Source: a virus. Taken from it: a DNA stretch of 40,995 nucleotides. Below the pieces are notes generated by a model that had not been told where the DNA came from, ran no database searches, and was given only the letters and a program-made list of their open reading frames with translations. The stretch lies in IMG/VR virus record IMGVR_UViG_3300036791_000631, positions 1 through 40,995 of that record; one strand, given 5' to 3'. Shown here in pieces: positions 6,017 to 15,369 of the stretch (within the stretch, counting starts at the first letter, position 1; the number at the start of each line of letters is the position of its first letter). The translations under genes were made by a program, and so were the position numbers.

Positions 6017-9000
6017 TTAGCTGGCTACCTCTTTGATCAGCCGGAGCAATTCGTCGTATGTGAACCGGAGACTCGACGCCTGGACGGTGTAGGTCGGGTT
6101 CAGATGCGGGATATAGAACTTCGCGATGCCGACCCGCTGAATCAGGAACGTCCCGCGCAGATTGATCGGTGGCCCGAGGTTGATCGCGATGGGTCGGCCC
6201 GCGTGCGTGTTGATGTCGCGGCAGACGTAGTTCACGGTGATGACGCCGACCTGTCCATTGACATCGCGCGCGGCGAGCAGCTCGAGTTGCGCGTTGCAGC
6301 GCGCCACGCCTTCGGTGTAGGACAACCGCCGATCCTGAATCTCGTTTTCGATGATGCCGTCGCTGCCGGGAATCTGCGTGCGCACCGCCGCCTGGGCGGC
6401 GAGGTCGTCCGCCTGCACGAAGATGTTGACTTGATCGCCTTTGAGCACCGAGTACTTGATCGTGCCGAGTCCGGTTGTCGGCACCCCGATCAGCATCGGT
6501 GCCGCGACGGCGCTGACGTTGAAGGTAATCGTCGCGCCGATGGACCCGACGCCACTCGCCGGAACGCCCGTCAAGTTGTTGCCGCTGATGCCGGTGTAGC
6601 GAATCATCTGTGAGGCGACGATGGCCCACCCGCCCGTCGCGCTGAAGCTGGCGATGCTCGCCAGCGGCAGCGCCGTCGCGCCTGCGAGCACGTTGCCCGA
6701 GGGCTGTTGCAGCAGCGACGTGTCGGACGTGGGCGCATTCGCCCCGAGCGCCGCATCTGCGAGGATGTCGTTGTACGCCGTCGCCACATTGTCGGCGAGT
6801 GTCGCGAGTAGCTTCAACTGCGAGGCGCCCGCGGCGGTGCGATAGAGACGCCGCTGCGTCACGCCCGTCGCGCCGATGGGAATTGCCGAGAGATTGACCT
6901 GCGCCGCATTCGCGGTATTCGTCGACGGGGCGGCGACGGTGATGTTGGCGTCGAGGATCGTATCGAGAAACGTCGTGGTGACGTTGTCGTTCATCGCCGC
7001 GACAAAGTACAGCGTCGACGACCCGATCTTCGTGCGATAGAGGTAGCGATTGGTCACGAACGGTCCGCCCAGCGGCACCGTCAGCGGGATCTGTTGCAGG
7101 TAGGCCGTGTTCGACGGCGGCGCCGCACCGAGGGCACTGTTGGCCATCGTGTCGTCATAGGTCGACGCCGAGTTATCGGCAATGGTCGCCACAAAACGCA
7201 ACACCATCCCCGCTGACCGGCGATAGATCTTGCGCGCGGTGACGCTCCCCGCATCGTTGCCGATGGCGCGGGCGATGTTGGTGAGATGCACCGCCGTCGA
7301 CACGTAGGCGGTATTACTGCTCGGCCCCGCGGCGCCGAGCGTCGAGTCGGCAGCGGCGTCGTCGTACGAAGTCGTGCTGTTGTTGTTGATCGTCGCGAGG
7401 TACTGCGGCGCGCCGCCGTGGTTGTTCGTCCGATAGAGCTTCCGCGCCGTGACGCCTGCTGGGCCGATTGGAATCGTGCGGACTGGAATCGTCTGGCGCA
7501 TTGAGCCGGTGACGGTCGTGTTGTTGTTCGCTGGTGGAACCGCGCCGTAGACACTGATGTTGTCGTTAAAGGTGGACTGCACATTCGAGAACGTCGCGAC
7601 CGTGGCGTAGTTACCGCGCGGCGAATTGGCGTCGGTGCCGTTCGCGCGATACAGGACGATGCCGGTGCAGTTCGGATCGGGCGACGCGGGCACGGTGATC
7701 GCGACGTTGCGGTAGGTCGTGGGAAAGCTGCTCACGAGCGTCAGGCCCCACTGTAGGACGGGTGACGTTCTCGTTTCCCCACCACCTCCGCGATAGGCGT
7801 ACATGTAACAGGCCCATCCCCCGGATGCGGTGTTCGTGCCGGTGCCGTCGCCGACGGTCGGCGACATCGTCGGATCGTTGATCTGGCCCGTGCCGAGCGC
7901 TTCACCCGTCACGCCGTAGCCGACAGTCGTCTCGCCGCGCGCCGTCACGAACGTGACGCCGTAGTAGTGCGTGCCGATGTCGACGGCGCCTCCCGTGGTC
8001 GCGGTATTCGTCGTCGGCGCAGCGGGCGCAGGGACCGGCGTGCCTGCCAGCGAGATCGCGCCGCCAATCGGGCTGGCCGACGTTTCGCCCACGCTCGTCA
8101 CGAACGTCACCGCGTAGTCGTGCGTGCCGTCGTCCGGTCCCACACCGACCGCCCCAGCGACAGGCGTCGGCCCAGTCGTCGGTGCGGCTGTTAGTCCCGT
8201 GCTCACCGTCAGACGTGGCCCCGGCGTCGTCTCGCCGCCCGCGACGAACGTGAGGGCGTAGTCGTGCGCACCTGGCGCGGGACCACTGCCCGCGACCATC
8301 GGCTTCGACGTGTCGAGCGCGAGAGCCGCTGTCGGCGGCGCAATGACGCCGCTGACCACCGAGACGCGCGGACCCGCGAGCGACTCGCCCGACGCCGTCA
8401 CATACGAGACGGCGTAGTCGTGGGCGCCCACGGTCACGCCCGAACCGGGGACGACGAGCGCATTGATCGCCGCCGTCGGCGCCGCACCGGGACCGACGAG
8501 CGCGCCGCCGCCGCCCACCACGACGCCGCTGTAGTTCACGCGCTGCTGCCCGACCAGCACGACGCCGCCGCTGGCGAGATACCACGCGACGGTGCCGACG
8601 GGAATCTGCGTCGCGCCCGGCGCGATTTGTTCGAGCGCATCCGAGCCGCCGAACTCACCGAGTATGCGCGTGGCGACTTGCGACAGGTCGCGCACCCACG
8701 ACAGATCCCGCAGCGACGGATGGACCGCGTTGAGCATCGTCGGCGCCGTCTGGCTCGTGTCCTCGAAAAAGAGGTGCACGACTTTGGTGTACGTGCAGTT
8801 CCAGTCGCCGCCGACGCGCTTGGTGAGCTGCGACCACGCTTCGGTGAGGTCCTGCTCCGTGAACGTCATCACGTCGATCAACTCGGCGCCGATATCGGCA
8901 TCGACCTGTAACGTGTAGCCGCCGGTGGTGTACGTCATCAGACTGGCGGCAATCGCGGCGACGGTCGTGTTGGTGAACAGCCCCGACACCTTGCGCCGAT

Positions 9001-9451
9001 TGAGCCCCCACGTGTAGTCGATCAGGGCCGCGTCGTACACCATGTTGAGCGCGGCGGGTTTGCTCAGATAGCGATGATTCGTGCTCAGAATCGTGCCGCC
9101 GAATTCGCGGTGGAGGTTGTTGATCGAGCCGAGCGTGATGATGACATCGGCGCCCTCGACCGGCACGAACCCGCGCACCGTCATCGTCGCGGTCGACGGC
9201 GTGTGGTTGATCGCTTCGTTTTGCGTCAACGAGGCGATCAGCACGCCCGTCCCCGGAGCGGCGTTTGATCCATACGGCACGCCGTTGACCGCGATGAACG
9301 GTTTGGTGCTGTGATAGTTCGAGCGCGTGGCGCCCGACCGCGCGACCTTCGACAGCGCGAACAACGGCACCTTCGTGCCGACCAGCACGGGCCACCCGGA
9401 TCGGGTCGCGTTCGAGCGCGCGATGCCGGATCGTGAGGGCAGAAGCTTCAT
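6017..9451 (-). CDS. Tail tip/hub protein with inserted fibronectin-like repeats
   Basis: A 1144-residue protein. The N-terminal 330 residues look like a tail-hub domain (strand-rich, with TFTEQDLTEAWSQLTKRVGG and GGDWNCTYTKVVHLFFED). About residues 330-550 hold four tandem repeats of the pattern HDYAVTFVT..GET..GP. About 640-900 hold at least five longer repeats of the pattern RRLYRT....LYLATI.DN..T.Y.D. The last 130 residues return to a hub-like domain that ends at the fibre junction. The arrangement implies a hub interrupted by expanded beta-sandwich decorations. The ATG at 9451 overlaps the tape-measure stop (ATGA). Frames read upstream of 9451 are inside the tape measure and are not used. 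Confidence 0.8.
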   Translation of the reverse strand: MKLLPSRSGIARSNATRSGWPVLVGTKVPLFALSKVARSGATRSNYHSTKPFIAVNGVPYGSNAAPGTGVLIASLTQNEAINHTPSTATMTVRGFVPVEGADVIITLGSINNLHREFGGTILSTNHRYLSKPAALNMVYDAALIDYTWGLNRRKVSGLFTNTTVAAIAASLMTYTTGGYTLQVDADIGAELIDVMTFTEQDLTEAWSQLTKRVGGDWNCTYTKVVHLFFEDTSQTAPTMLNAVHPSLRDLSWVRDLSQVATRILGEFGGSDALEQIAPGATQIPVGTVAWYLASGGVVLVGQQRVNYSGVVVGGGGALVGPGAAPTAAINALVVPGSGVTVGAHDYAVSYVTASGESLAGPRVSVVSGVIAPPTAALALDTSKPMVAGSGPAPGAHDYALTFVAGGETTPGPRLTVSTGLTAAPTTGPTPVAGAVGVGPDDGTHDYAVTFVTSVGETSASPIGGAISLAGTPVPAPAAPTTNTATTGGAVDIGTHYYGVTFVTARGETTVGYGVTGEALGTGQINDPTMSPTVGDGTGTNTASGGWACYMYAYRGGGGETRTSPVLQWGLTLVSSFPTTYRNVAITVPASPDPNCTGIVLYRANGTDANSPRGNYATVATFSNVQSTFNDNISVYGAVPPANNNTTVTGSMRQTIPVRTIPIGPAGVTARKLYRTNNHGGAPQYLATINNNSTTSYDDAAADSTLGAAGPSSNTAYVSTAVHLTNIARAIGNDAGSVTARKIYRRSAGMVLRFVATIADNSASTYDDTMANSALGAAPPSNTAYLQQIPLTVPLGGPFVTNRYLYRTKIGSSTLYFVAAMNDNVTTTFLDTILDANITVAAPSTNTANAAQVNLSAIPIGATGVTQRRLYRTAAGASQLKLLATLADNVATAYNDILADAALGANAPTSDTSLLQQPSGNVLAGATALPLASIASFSATGGWAIVASQMIRYTGISGNNLTGVPASGVGSIGATITFNVSAVAAPMLIGVPTTGLGTIKYSVLKGDQVNIFVQADDLAAQAAVRTQIPGSDGIIENEIQDRRLSYTEGVARCNAQLELLAARDVNGQVGVITVNYVCRDINTHAGRPIAINLGPPINLRGTFLIQRVGIAKFYIPHLNPTYTVQASSLRFTYDELLRLIKEVAS

Positions 9452-12237
9452 GTCCCGTACGGCAGGCGGATGCCTTGCCCTTTCATCAGCGAGACGTTCG
9501 CATCGCCGACCGCGCGCGCGATGGCGTCGGGCGTGCCGAGCGGCTGCGTGATGTTGATCGTCTGGTTGATCGTGAGCGTCGGCGGCGACAGCGGAATCCC
9601 GCCGAACTGGAGATTCGAGCTCTGATTCGTATCGAGCGGCACGACGGCTTCCTTGCCGTGCAGCATGACGGCGGTGCCGCTGCCGAAGTCGCCCGACCCG
9701 CCGGACCCGAAGGACGGAATCCGCCCCATGCCGGCGCCCGTGCCCGCGCCCGGCGTGCCGACGGAGCTCCCCGGCCCCCACATCCCCACATTCCCCTGCG
9801 CCGCCAACTTGTCGTAGAACTTCGACAGTTCCTGATTCAGGGTGTCGATGTCGGTCGTGTCGAGCACGATGGTGTTATGGAAAGCCTGGAAGGCTTGATC
9901 GGCTTTTGTTTGTGCATCGGTCAGTTCGTTGACACCTTTTGCAAGTCCGTTTACGGCTAACTGCGATTGATAGTACGCAGCCGATGCTTCGCCCTGTGCT
10001 TTTTCGACTTCGACCTGTCCTTTGGCGGCGTTCGCGCTGATGGACGCGAAGGTGTCCTGATAGGCTTTCGCCCGTTTGGCGAGTTCGCCCTGCGTCATCG
10101 TCGTCGATTCGGTTTCGATCTGTGTTAACTCCTGTTGCCACTTCCGAGCGAACGCGCTGATGTCAGTGATGGCGTCGTCCCACGACTGACTGAAGTCGGT
10201 CGCGGCCCGCTGCGCGGCGTCGGCGGCCTGGCGGTATTTATCAATCGCTCCGGCCGACCATTCGCCCACGTGCTTCAGCGCCTCGTCGTAGGTGGCCTTG
10301 GCCTGGTCCGCGATGACTTGTAAGGCGGCTTGCGACTGCGTCTGGGCCGTTTTGTTCAGCGCGGCCCAGTCGATGCCGATGGCGTCGGTGCCCTGTTTCC
10401 ACCGCGCTTCGAGCGCGTCCCAGTACTGTTGGTCGACGATGCCCATCTTGTTCGCATTCGCGGCGGCATCGTTGTACTGCTTGTCGAGTTCCGCCTTCTT
10501 GATGTCAGTCGCGGAGCCGAGTTGCTTGATCCGGTTGACCTCGTATTCGTCCCAGAGCTTCGTCGTGGCGTCGACGGTTTTTTGTTCGAGCTTATAGGCG
10601 TCGTCAGCGTCCTTCTGGTGTTGTTTCAGATCGTCGGCGCGGGCGGTGCGCAGCTTCTCGATGGCGGCGAGCTGCGTCTCGGAGAGGTCGCTGTAGATGG
10701 TCTTGAGCGTGGTCATCGACACGCCCGCATCGCGATAGGCGAGGATGGATTCGACGACGCTGCCGTCGATGGTGTCGATGGTGCCTTTCCAGCCCGCGCC
10801 CGCCGTCGCCAGGTCGGCGAACGCCGCCTGCAGCTTCAGCCCGCTCTCGATGTTTTTCTCCGTGTCCTTGTCGACCGTGGTTTCCATGTCGTGCAGGTTC
10901 GCGAGCGCCTGCTGGAGATTCGGCGCTTTGGCGGCGGTGTTGGTCATCGCGTCGGCGAGGCCTTGGTAGTGCGCGGCAATCGCGGCGGGCGTCTGCGAGG
11001 CCAGATACTTCAAGTCTTCGAGTTTTTTCTTCGCGTCGTCGTCGTCGATGGTGATCTTGATCGGTAGTTCGGTCTTGCCGCGGAACGTATCCATCGCGGC
11101 GCCCGCATAGCCCCAGGCTGTGCCGATGCCCGTGATCGTGGCGCCCACCGGCGTCAGCCATCCCCAGTTTTCGAGCGTCGTCTCCGCTCGACTGAACAGG
11201 TCGAGCGCCGTCGACAGCGGCGGGATGAGCATGCGACCAAAACTTTCGGCGAGCGCTTCGATGTGCACCTTGATCGAGGCGACCTGCATATCGAAGCGTT
11301 CGGCGTCCTTCGCCTCCTGATCCGTCCACGGATGAATGTCGGCCGTCATCTGCAGGCCTTCGTTCAGCTTCAGCAGCACCGGGATCAGTTGGCCGGTCTT
11401 GTCGCGGAAAATTTCCGAATCGGCGGCGGCGCGTTCGGCGGGGTCGCTCAACCCCGCCAGGCCTTGGGCAATTAGTTCGAGCTGTTTGTCAGGGCCGTAC
11501 GATTGCAGTTCCTGAATGGACAAGCCGATCCGATCGAGCCCCTGTTCCACTTTGGTGCTGTCTTCGCCCATCCCCTTCTGGAGTTTGAAGAAGGCATCGC
11601 CCAAGGTGTTGGCGTCGGACCCTGCGACCTTCGCGGCGTTGGAATATCGCGACAGCGTGTCGACCGAGATGCCGGTGCGTTCGCTCAGATCGTTGAGTTC
11701 GCCGCCCGCCTTCGCGGTCTTCTCCGCGAGTTCCACGGCCGCCACGCCCGCCGCGACGAAGGCCGCCCCGAGCCCGACGACCATGACCGCCGTCGGGCCG
11801 AGCGTTTCGGCGAGCGCCGAGAGGCCCTGTTGCGCCGTCGCGAGCGGATGTTCGATGGCGTCGGTCGCGCTGAAGCCCTGCACGAATTCGCCCCAGCTGC
11901 TTTCGGCGCTCTTGGCGGCGTCCGCGATGGCCTGAATGTTGGCGGGGATGGGCTCGCCCGTCGCCCGCATTTTCGCCATCGCCGCTTCCATCTTGGCGCC
12001 GGCGGCTTCGAGCTCGTCGCCGGTCAGAGTCGCCACGCCGCCGACGCGCTCGATGGCTTCCGCCATCAGCGTGGCTTCCTGAATGACCTTCACCCCGGTG
12101 AAGGAGTTGGTCATCCGGTTCAGCGCGGCCTCGACGGTGGCGGACCCCGAGGCAAAACTTTTCAGCTTGTCCTGCGCCGCGTCGACAGCGGCTTGGAAGG
12201 CCGTAAAATCGGCGCCGAGCTTCCCGATCAGGGCCAT
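9448..12237 (-). CDS. Tail tape measure protein
   Basis: A 929-residue protein that is almost wholly helical. The N-terminus has long coiled coils, a hydrophobic segment lies at about 148-172 (PTAVMVVGLGAAFVAAGVAA), and a Gln/Ala/Lys-rich coiled-coil stretch spans about 400-830. The C-terminus is Gly-rich with the PhageMin_Tail-like ending (GGIPLSPPTLTINQTINITQ). Position directly after the frameshifting chaperone pair and before the hub is diagnostic. At about 0.15 nm per residue the tail would be near 140 nm, typical of a siphovirus. The ATG lies just past the chaperone fusion's stop. Confidence 0.92.
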   Translation of the reverse strand: MALIGKLGADFTAFQAAVDAAQDKLKSFASGSATVEAALNRMTNSFTGVKVIQEATLMAEAIERVGGVATLTGDELEAAGAKMEAAMAKMRATGEPIPANIQAIADAAKSAESSWGEFVQGFSATDAIEHPLATAQQGLSALAETLGPTAVMVVGLGAAFVAAGVAAVELAEKTAKAGGELNDLSERTGISVDTLSRYSNAAKVAGSDANTLGDAFFKLQKGMGEDSTKVEQGLDRIGLSIQELQSYGPDKQLELIAQGLAGLSDPAERAAADSEIFRDKTGQLIPVLLKLNEGLQMTADIHPWTDQEAKDAERFDMQVASIKVHIEALAESFGRMLIPPLSTALDLFSRAETTLENWGWLTPVGATITGIGTAWGYAGAAMDTFRGKTELPIKITIDDDDAKKKLEDLKYLASQTPAAIAAHYQGLADAMTNTAAKAPNLQQALANLHDMETTVDKDTEKNIESGLKLQAAFADLATAGAGWKGTIDTIDGSVVESILAYRDAGVSMTTLKTIYSDLSETQLAAIEKLRTARADDLKQHQKDADDAYKLEQKTVDATTKLWDEYEVNRIKQLGSATDIKKAELDKQYNDAAANANKMGIVDQQYWDALEARWKQGTDAIGIDWAALNKTAQTQSQAALQVIADQAKATYDEALKHVGEWSAGAIDKYRQAADAAQRAATDFSQSWDDAITDISAFARKWQQELTQIETESTTMTQGELAKRAKAYQDTFASISANAAKGQVEVEKAQGEASAAYYQSQLAVNGLAKGVNELTDAQTKADQAFQAFHNTIVLDTTDIDTLNQELSKFYDKLAAQGNVGMWGPGSSVGTPGAGTGAGMGRIPSFGSGGSGDFGSGTAVMLHGKEAVVPLDTNQSSNLQFGGIPLSPPTLTINQTINITQPLGTPDAIARAVGDANVSLMKGQGIRLPYGT

Positions 12238-12240
12238 AGA

Positions 12241-12761
12241 TCAGAACTCCGGCATCTCGGGGATCGCGTCAGGCGCCTGCGTGAGCAGCTCCTCGAGAAT
12301 CTTGTAATCGTCCGGGTCTAGTTCGCGGACCCATTCAACGCGCCATCCGCAGCGAACGGCGATGGAGAGATCGCGGGCGCGTTCGGCTCTCCACCCTGGC
12401 CGTTTTTTTCGGCCTCTCGTTCTGCGTGCATCGCCAGAATGTGATCGCGGATCGCGATCCGGATCTCGGCGAAGGAGTCCGGGTCCAGCCGCCGCAGCAC
12501 CGCGATCAGGTCCTCGACGCCGATCCCGCGAATCGAGGCGTCGGGATCGTCGTGCTGGCGCCAGTCGAGCAGATACGCCGTCACCTCCGCCATGCCGATT
12601 GACAGCACGTCGACGACCTGGCTCCCGTCGGCCGCCGTCTTGTAGGTGCGCCCGTATTCGGCTTGCTGTTCGCCGACGTTCAAGCGCTTGCGCACGATGA
12701 TCGTGTCGCCGCCCGGCAGCGTGAGCGTCACGCTTTCGGGACGGACGAAGCGGATTCCCAT
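12241..12761 (-). CDS. Tail assembly chaperone GT fusion (-1 frameshift product)
   Basis: Reading 120 codons from 12761 to the slippery site and slipping back one base joins the chaperone to a downstream frame ending at 12241, giving about 173 residues. The T part (PGWRAERARDLSIAVRCGWR, then VEWVRELDPDDYKILEELL) has the acidic helical character of phage T domains and ends three bases before the tape-measure ATG. The T frame has no good independent start, which supports fusion by frameshifting. Ratio of G to GT is usually critical for tail length assembly. Confidence 0.85.
12318..12761 (-). CDS. Tail assembly chaperone G (zero-frame product)
   Basis: A 147-residue protein, MGIRFVRPESVTLTLPGGDT..., with a beta-rich N-terminus and helical C-terminal half (VEDLIAVLRRLDPDSFAEIR). 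Its location between tail tube and tape measure, and the frameshift near its end, identify it as the lambda gpG-type chaperone. Translation that does not shift ends at 12318 with a low-complexity tail. Genes of this kind keep the tape measure soluble and recruit tail-tube subunits. Confidence 0.85.
   Translation of the reverse strand: MGIRFVRPESVTLTLPGGDTIIVRKRLNVGEQQAEYGRTYKTAADGSQVVDVLSIGMAEVTAYLLDWRQHDDPDASIRGIGVEDLIAVLRRLDPDSFAEIRIAIRDHILAMHAEREAEKNGQGGEPNAPAISPSPFAADGALNGSAN
12402..12408 (-). other. Programmed -1 frameshift site A AAA AAC
   Basis: On the minus strand the zero-frame codons are GAA AAA AAC GGC, so the heptamer A AAA AAC is in perfect X XXY YYZ register. After a -1 slip the frame continues open for 54 codons into the T region. 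Six to nine bases downstream the GC-rich sequence could fold and stimulate shifting, but I did not find a clear pseudoknot by eye. Confidence 0.88.
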
Positions 12762-12773
12762 ACCCCTCCTTTG

Positions 12774-13076
12774 TCAGCGTTCCATCGGCCCCAGCGTGGC
12801 GACGAGCTGCTGCGCGCCGATCTGCAGCGTGTCGCTCTGCAGCGACCAGCACCAGAAGCCTTTCAGCGGCGGCTCCAGCGGCGCCGTGAACAGCAGCGGC
12901 CGTTTCACGATGAGGCTTTTGTCGACGCGGTCAAACGTCGCGGCGAGGCGCCAGCGGCCATCGTGCTGACTATTGGGCGCGTGCCGCACAATCGACCAGT
13001 GGCGCACGACCGCCGCATCCAGATAGCCCCACACGATGGCGCCGCGACTCCCGCGCAGCCGGACGTTGTCGAACAT
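12774..13076 (-). CDS. Hypothetical tail-module protein
   Basis: A 100-residue protein with alternating beta segments (GAIVWGYLDAAVVRHWSIV, then RWRLAATFDRV) and a Trp-rich motif GFWCWSL near residue 74. It is encoded between the tail-tube gene and the chaperone genes. No family is recognised; a minor tail-tube-associated protein is possible. Confidence 0.6.
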   Translation of the reverse strand: MFDNVRLRGSRGAIVWGYLDAAVVRHWSIVRHAPNSQHDGRWRLAATFDRVDKSLIVKRPLLFTAPLEPPLKGFWCWSLQSDTLQIGAQQLVATLGPMER

Positions 13077-13086
13077 CGCGCGGGCG

Positions 13087-13482
13087 TTACGACGGCCCGA
13101 TCCACGGCCCGGCCGCCTTGAAGGTGCCCGTCACCTTCGGCGCGCCCTTCACGGTGCAGTCAATGTCGGCGTCGATGTACGCCTTACCCTTCCACAGGAA
13201 CGTCGCCTCGTTCGTGTTGGGCTGGAGCTCCAGCAGCCCCGGTGTCGTCGCGTCCCCCGCATCGAAGATGACGGTGCTGCTGCTGTCCCAGAAGCCGGCC
13301 AGCGTCCCGGAGACGTCCTTGACCCCCGGCACATAGACGATGTTCGGGTCCTGAAAACAGCTCACGTCCTCGTAGGTGTTTTTGTTGGAGAGCTTCCACC
13401 CGTTCATCGCGATGACGGCGACGGGCGTGGTCCCCGCCGGGTCATAGAGCACTTGCCCGTAGCGGCCGGTCAGAATCGCCAT
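13087..13482 (-). CDS. Major tail tube protein
   Basis: A 131-residue beta-rich protein with features typical of siphophage tail tubes: short N-terminal arm, NGWKLSNKNTYEDVSCFQD, a Gly-turn region VSGTLAGFWDSSSTV, and a C-terminal extended IDADIDCTVKGAPKVTGTFK. It is small for the family (usually 140-250 residues) but includes the two-sheet sandwich pattern. Its place between the tail-completion gene and the chaperones supports the call. Confidence 0.8.
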   Translation of the reverse strand: MAILTGRYGQVLYDPAGTTPVAVIAMNGWKLSNKNTYEDVSCFQDPNIVYVPGVKDVSGTLAGFWDSSSTVIFDAGDATTPGLLELQPNTNEATFLWKGKAYIDADIDCTVKGAPKVTGTFKAAGPWIGPS

Positions 13483-13497
13483 ATCGGTGTCCTTTCC

Positions 13498-13950
13498 TCA
13501 GTGGACGGTTGTCGACGTGTAAGGGGCCAGCGTGGCGAGCAGGCGGTACTGGCCGCCGCGATGCTGCCAGCGAATCGACTTGTCGACGTTGTCGATCTCG
13601 GTGTTGCGGAGCCGCTGTTCGCGGCCACTCGATACGAACACGTAGCCGATCGCCGTCACCACCGCGCGCTCGAGCAGCTGGTCGATCCGCGCGGCGGCCG
13701 CCTTGATGTTCTTCGTCGCGACCGTCGACGATTCGACCGCCTTGACGACATACAACGTGTCTTCCCAGGCGCGGCCCTCGTACGTGTCCTCGTCGTGTTC
13801 GTCCAGGATCGACACGAGGACGAATTGCTTCGCGTTCGGCGGCGCCACGTCCATGAACACGCCGTCCGGGACGAGCGTCTTCAACGTCGCATCCGCCCAC
13901 AGCAGATCCACGACGGCCGCGTCCAGGTCGGAGCCATCAGGCAGCGGCAT
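13498..13950 (-). CDS. Tail completion/terminator protein (DUF3168-like)
   Basis: A 150-residue protein with helix 1 containing DLDAAVVDLLWADATLKTLV, a central sheet (KQFVLVSILDEHD, LYVVKAVES) and a helix AAAARIDQLLERAV, which is the order in DUF3168/HK97 gp11-type tail terminators. It overlaps the gp10-like gene by 14 bases. It would cap the tail tube at the head-tail join. Confidence 0.75.
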   Translation of the reverse strand: MPLPDGSDLDAAVVDLLWADATLKTLVPDGVFMDVAPPNAKQFVLVSILDEHDEDTYEGRAWEDTLYVVKAVESSTVATKNIKAAAARIDQLLERAVVTAIGYVFVSSGREQRLRNTEIDNVDKSIRWQHRGGQYRLLATLAPYTSTTVH

Positions 13951-14359
13951 CGCCGGTCACCTCGAGCCCGTTGCGGGTGAGCAGATCGCCGAACTCGTCG
14001 TACATCTCGCGCCGGTTTTGTTCCATCGCGGGCACAAACACCGGCGCGGCGGGCATCGCGCCGCGATTGGCGCCGATGTCGGTGTGCCGCGCCTGCGTGC
14101 CGTATTCAAACCACCAGGCTTCCTTGGAGGTGTTCTTGATCGTGATGACCACCCCCAGGTCACTCACGACGGCGTCGGTTTGCTCGACGTGATCCCGTAG
14201 ATCGCCGCTGCGGTAGGGATAGTTCGCCTTGATGTCGGCGACGGCGCGATTGGCGGCGCCTTCGATGATGTGGGTCGCCTCGCCGACGAGCAGCTCCGGC
14301 AGCGCCCGGAACGCCTCAATCAGATCGTCGAGGCCTTCGATGACGAACGTCGCGCTCAT
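13937..14359 (-). CDS. HK97 gp10-like head-tail connector protein
   Basis: A 140-residue protein beginning MSATFVIEGLDDLIEAFRAL. The signature helix, YPYRSGDLRDHV, the strand VVITIKNTSKEAWWFEYGTQ and the PAAPVFVPAME turn match the HK97 gp10 family, tail-completion/minor tail proteins that stabilise the neck. It sits between the stopper and tail terminator genes, as in HK97. Confidence 0.85.
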   Translation of the reverse strand: MSATFVIEGLDDLIEAFRALPELLVGEATHIIEGAANRAVADIKANYPYRSGDLRDHVEQTDAVVSDLGVVITIKNTSKEAWWFEYGTQARHTDIGANRGAMPAAPVFVPAMEQNRREMYDEFGDLLTRNGLEVTGDAAA

Positions 14360-14727
14360 GCGATCTCCTCGACGCAGGTGATGTGCAGCTCGCGGCAGCG
14401 TTCGTCGACGTTGACCAGCCCCACGACGTTCGCCGTGTGCGCGCGCCCGGCGCTGTCGGTCCAGGTGAGCCGCGTTTGCATCGTGACGCCCGGATGAAAG
14501 GGCACCGTCGCCAGCAGCGTGGCTTGCGACATCACCGTGCCCGCCGCCAGGAACTCCAGATCCCCCGCGGTCGCCGGGTTAATCTCGCCAAAGAGCGCGG
14601 GCGGATTGAGCGGCGTCCACGACTCGGTGTAGCCGCCGTCGCCGTCCGGCACCGCAGGCCCCGCCACGGCGAACGAGATGCGCTGCGAGCGCGCACTGAT
14701 CACCGACTGGATGCCAATCAGACCCAT
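14356..14727 (-). CDS. Head closure (stopper) protein
   Basis: A 123-residue beta-barrel-like protein with SQRISFAVAGPAVPDGDGGY, then WTPLNPPALFGEINPAT and a C-terminal TANVVGLVNVDERCRELHI. This matches the phage head-tail joining family (HK97 gp9/SPP1 gp16 class). It overlaps the next gene by four bases (ATGA). It plugs DNA in the filled head and docks the tail. Confidence 0.8.
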   Translation of the reverse strand: MGLIGIQSVISARSQRISFAVAGPAVPDGDGGYTESWTPLNPPALFGEINPATAGDLEFLAAGTVMSQATLLATVPFHPGVTMQTRLTWTDSAGRAHTANVVGLVNVDERCRELHITCVEEIA

Positions 14728-14730
14728 GTG

Positions 14731-15369
14731 CTACGTCACCCAGATCAAGCGATACGGCGCGATGCACTCCTCGTAGCCCATCGACACCAGTTCCATGTGA
14801 CGCGCTTCGGACGCCAGATCGCGGCCCAGCGTGGCGTAGTGCGCGGTCAGCAGCCCGACCGCTTGCACGAGCAGCGGGGCTTCCGCTTTCAGCGTGGCGG
14901 CGTCGGGCCAGCCCGCCACGATCACCCACGTCCCGGTGACATCCATCGGCGTGACGACGCGCAGCGAACGCCGCGCCGGGTCCGTGGTGAAGCGGACGAC
15001 CTGGCCGGTGGGCGCCGTCACCGACTGCACCGGCCACGCCTGCACGGGCAGCGGGATCGTCGCGACGTTCGACACCCCGCTCCACCACGGGGACGCCCAG
15101 AAGGCCGGCGGCGGCGTCGGCGCAAAGGTGACGTTGCGCGTCTGTGTCAGCAGCGCCAGCCCGGTGTCCTGCTCCACCTGGCTGCGCGCGGCACTGATAA
15201 AGCCTTGCATCAGCGCATCGCGCGGATCGCCCAGCGCCCAATCGAGCCCCGCCCGCAGCTTGCCCTCGTCGAGCGTCAAGGGTTCCTCGGTCGGGCCGAC
15301 GGCGAGCACCGACGACACCGACAGCGGCTGCTGCCACGGCGTCGTAACAAATTGCGTCGCGGGACTCAC
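14731..15369 (-). CDS. Head-tail adaptor protein (gp6-like)
   Basis: A 212-residue protein starting at GTG. The core 'DEGKLRAGLDWALGDPRDAL...FISAARSQVEQDTG' is the four-helix connector ring domain of HK97 gp6/SPP1 gp15 proteins. The C-terminal helix (LLVQAVGLLTAHYATLGRDL) with the following residues 'EARHMELVSMGYEECIAPYR' is typical of the family, where the last segment contacts the portal. It binds beneath the portal to start the neck. Confidence 0.85.
   Translation of the reverse strand: MSPATQFVTTPWQQPLSVSSVLAVGPTEEPLTLDEGKLRAGLDWALGDPRDALMQGFISAARSQVEQDTGLALLTQTRNVTFAPTPPPAFWASPWWSGVSNVATIPLPVQAWPVQSVTAPTGQVVRFTTDPARRSLRVVTPMDVTGTWVIVAGWPDAATLKAEAPLLVQAVGLLTAHYATLGRDLASEARHMELVSMGYEECIAPYRLIWVT

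Noticed and set aside
5027-9451. A diversity-generating retroelement acting on the tail genes
   Set aside because: No reverse transcriptase, template repeat or adenine-biased variable repeat is present in the window.
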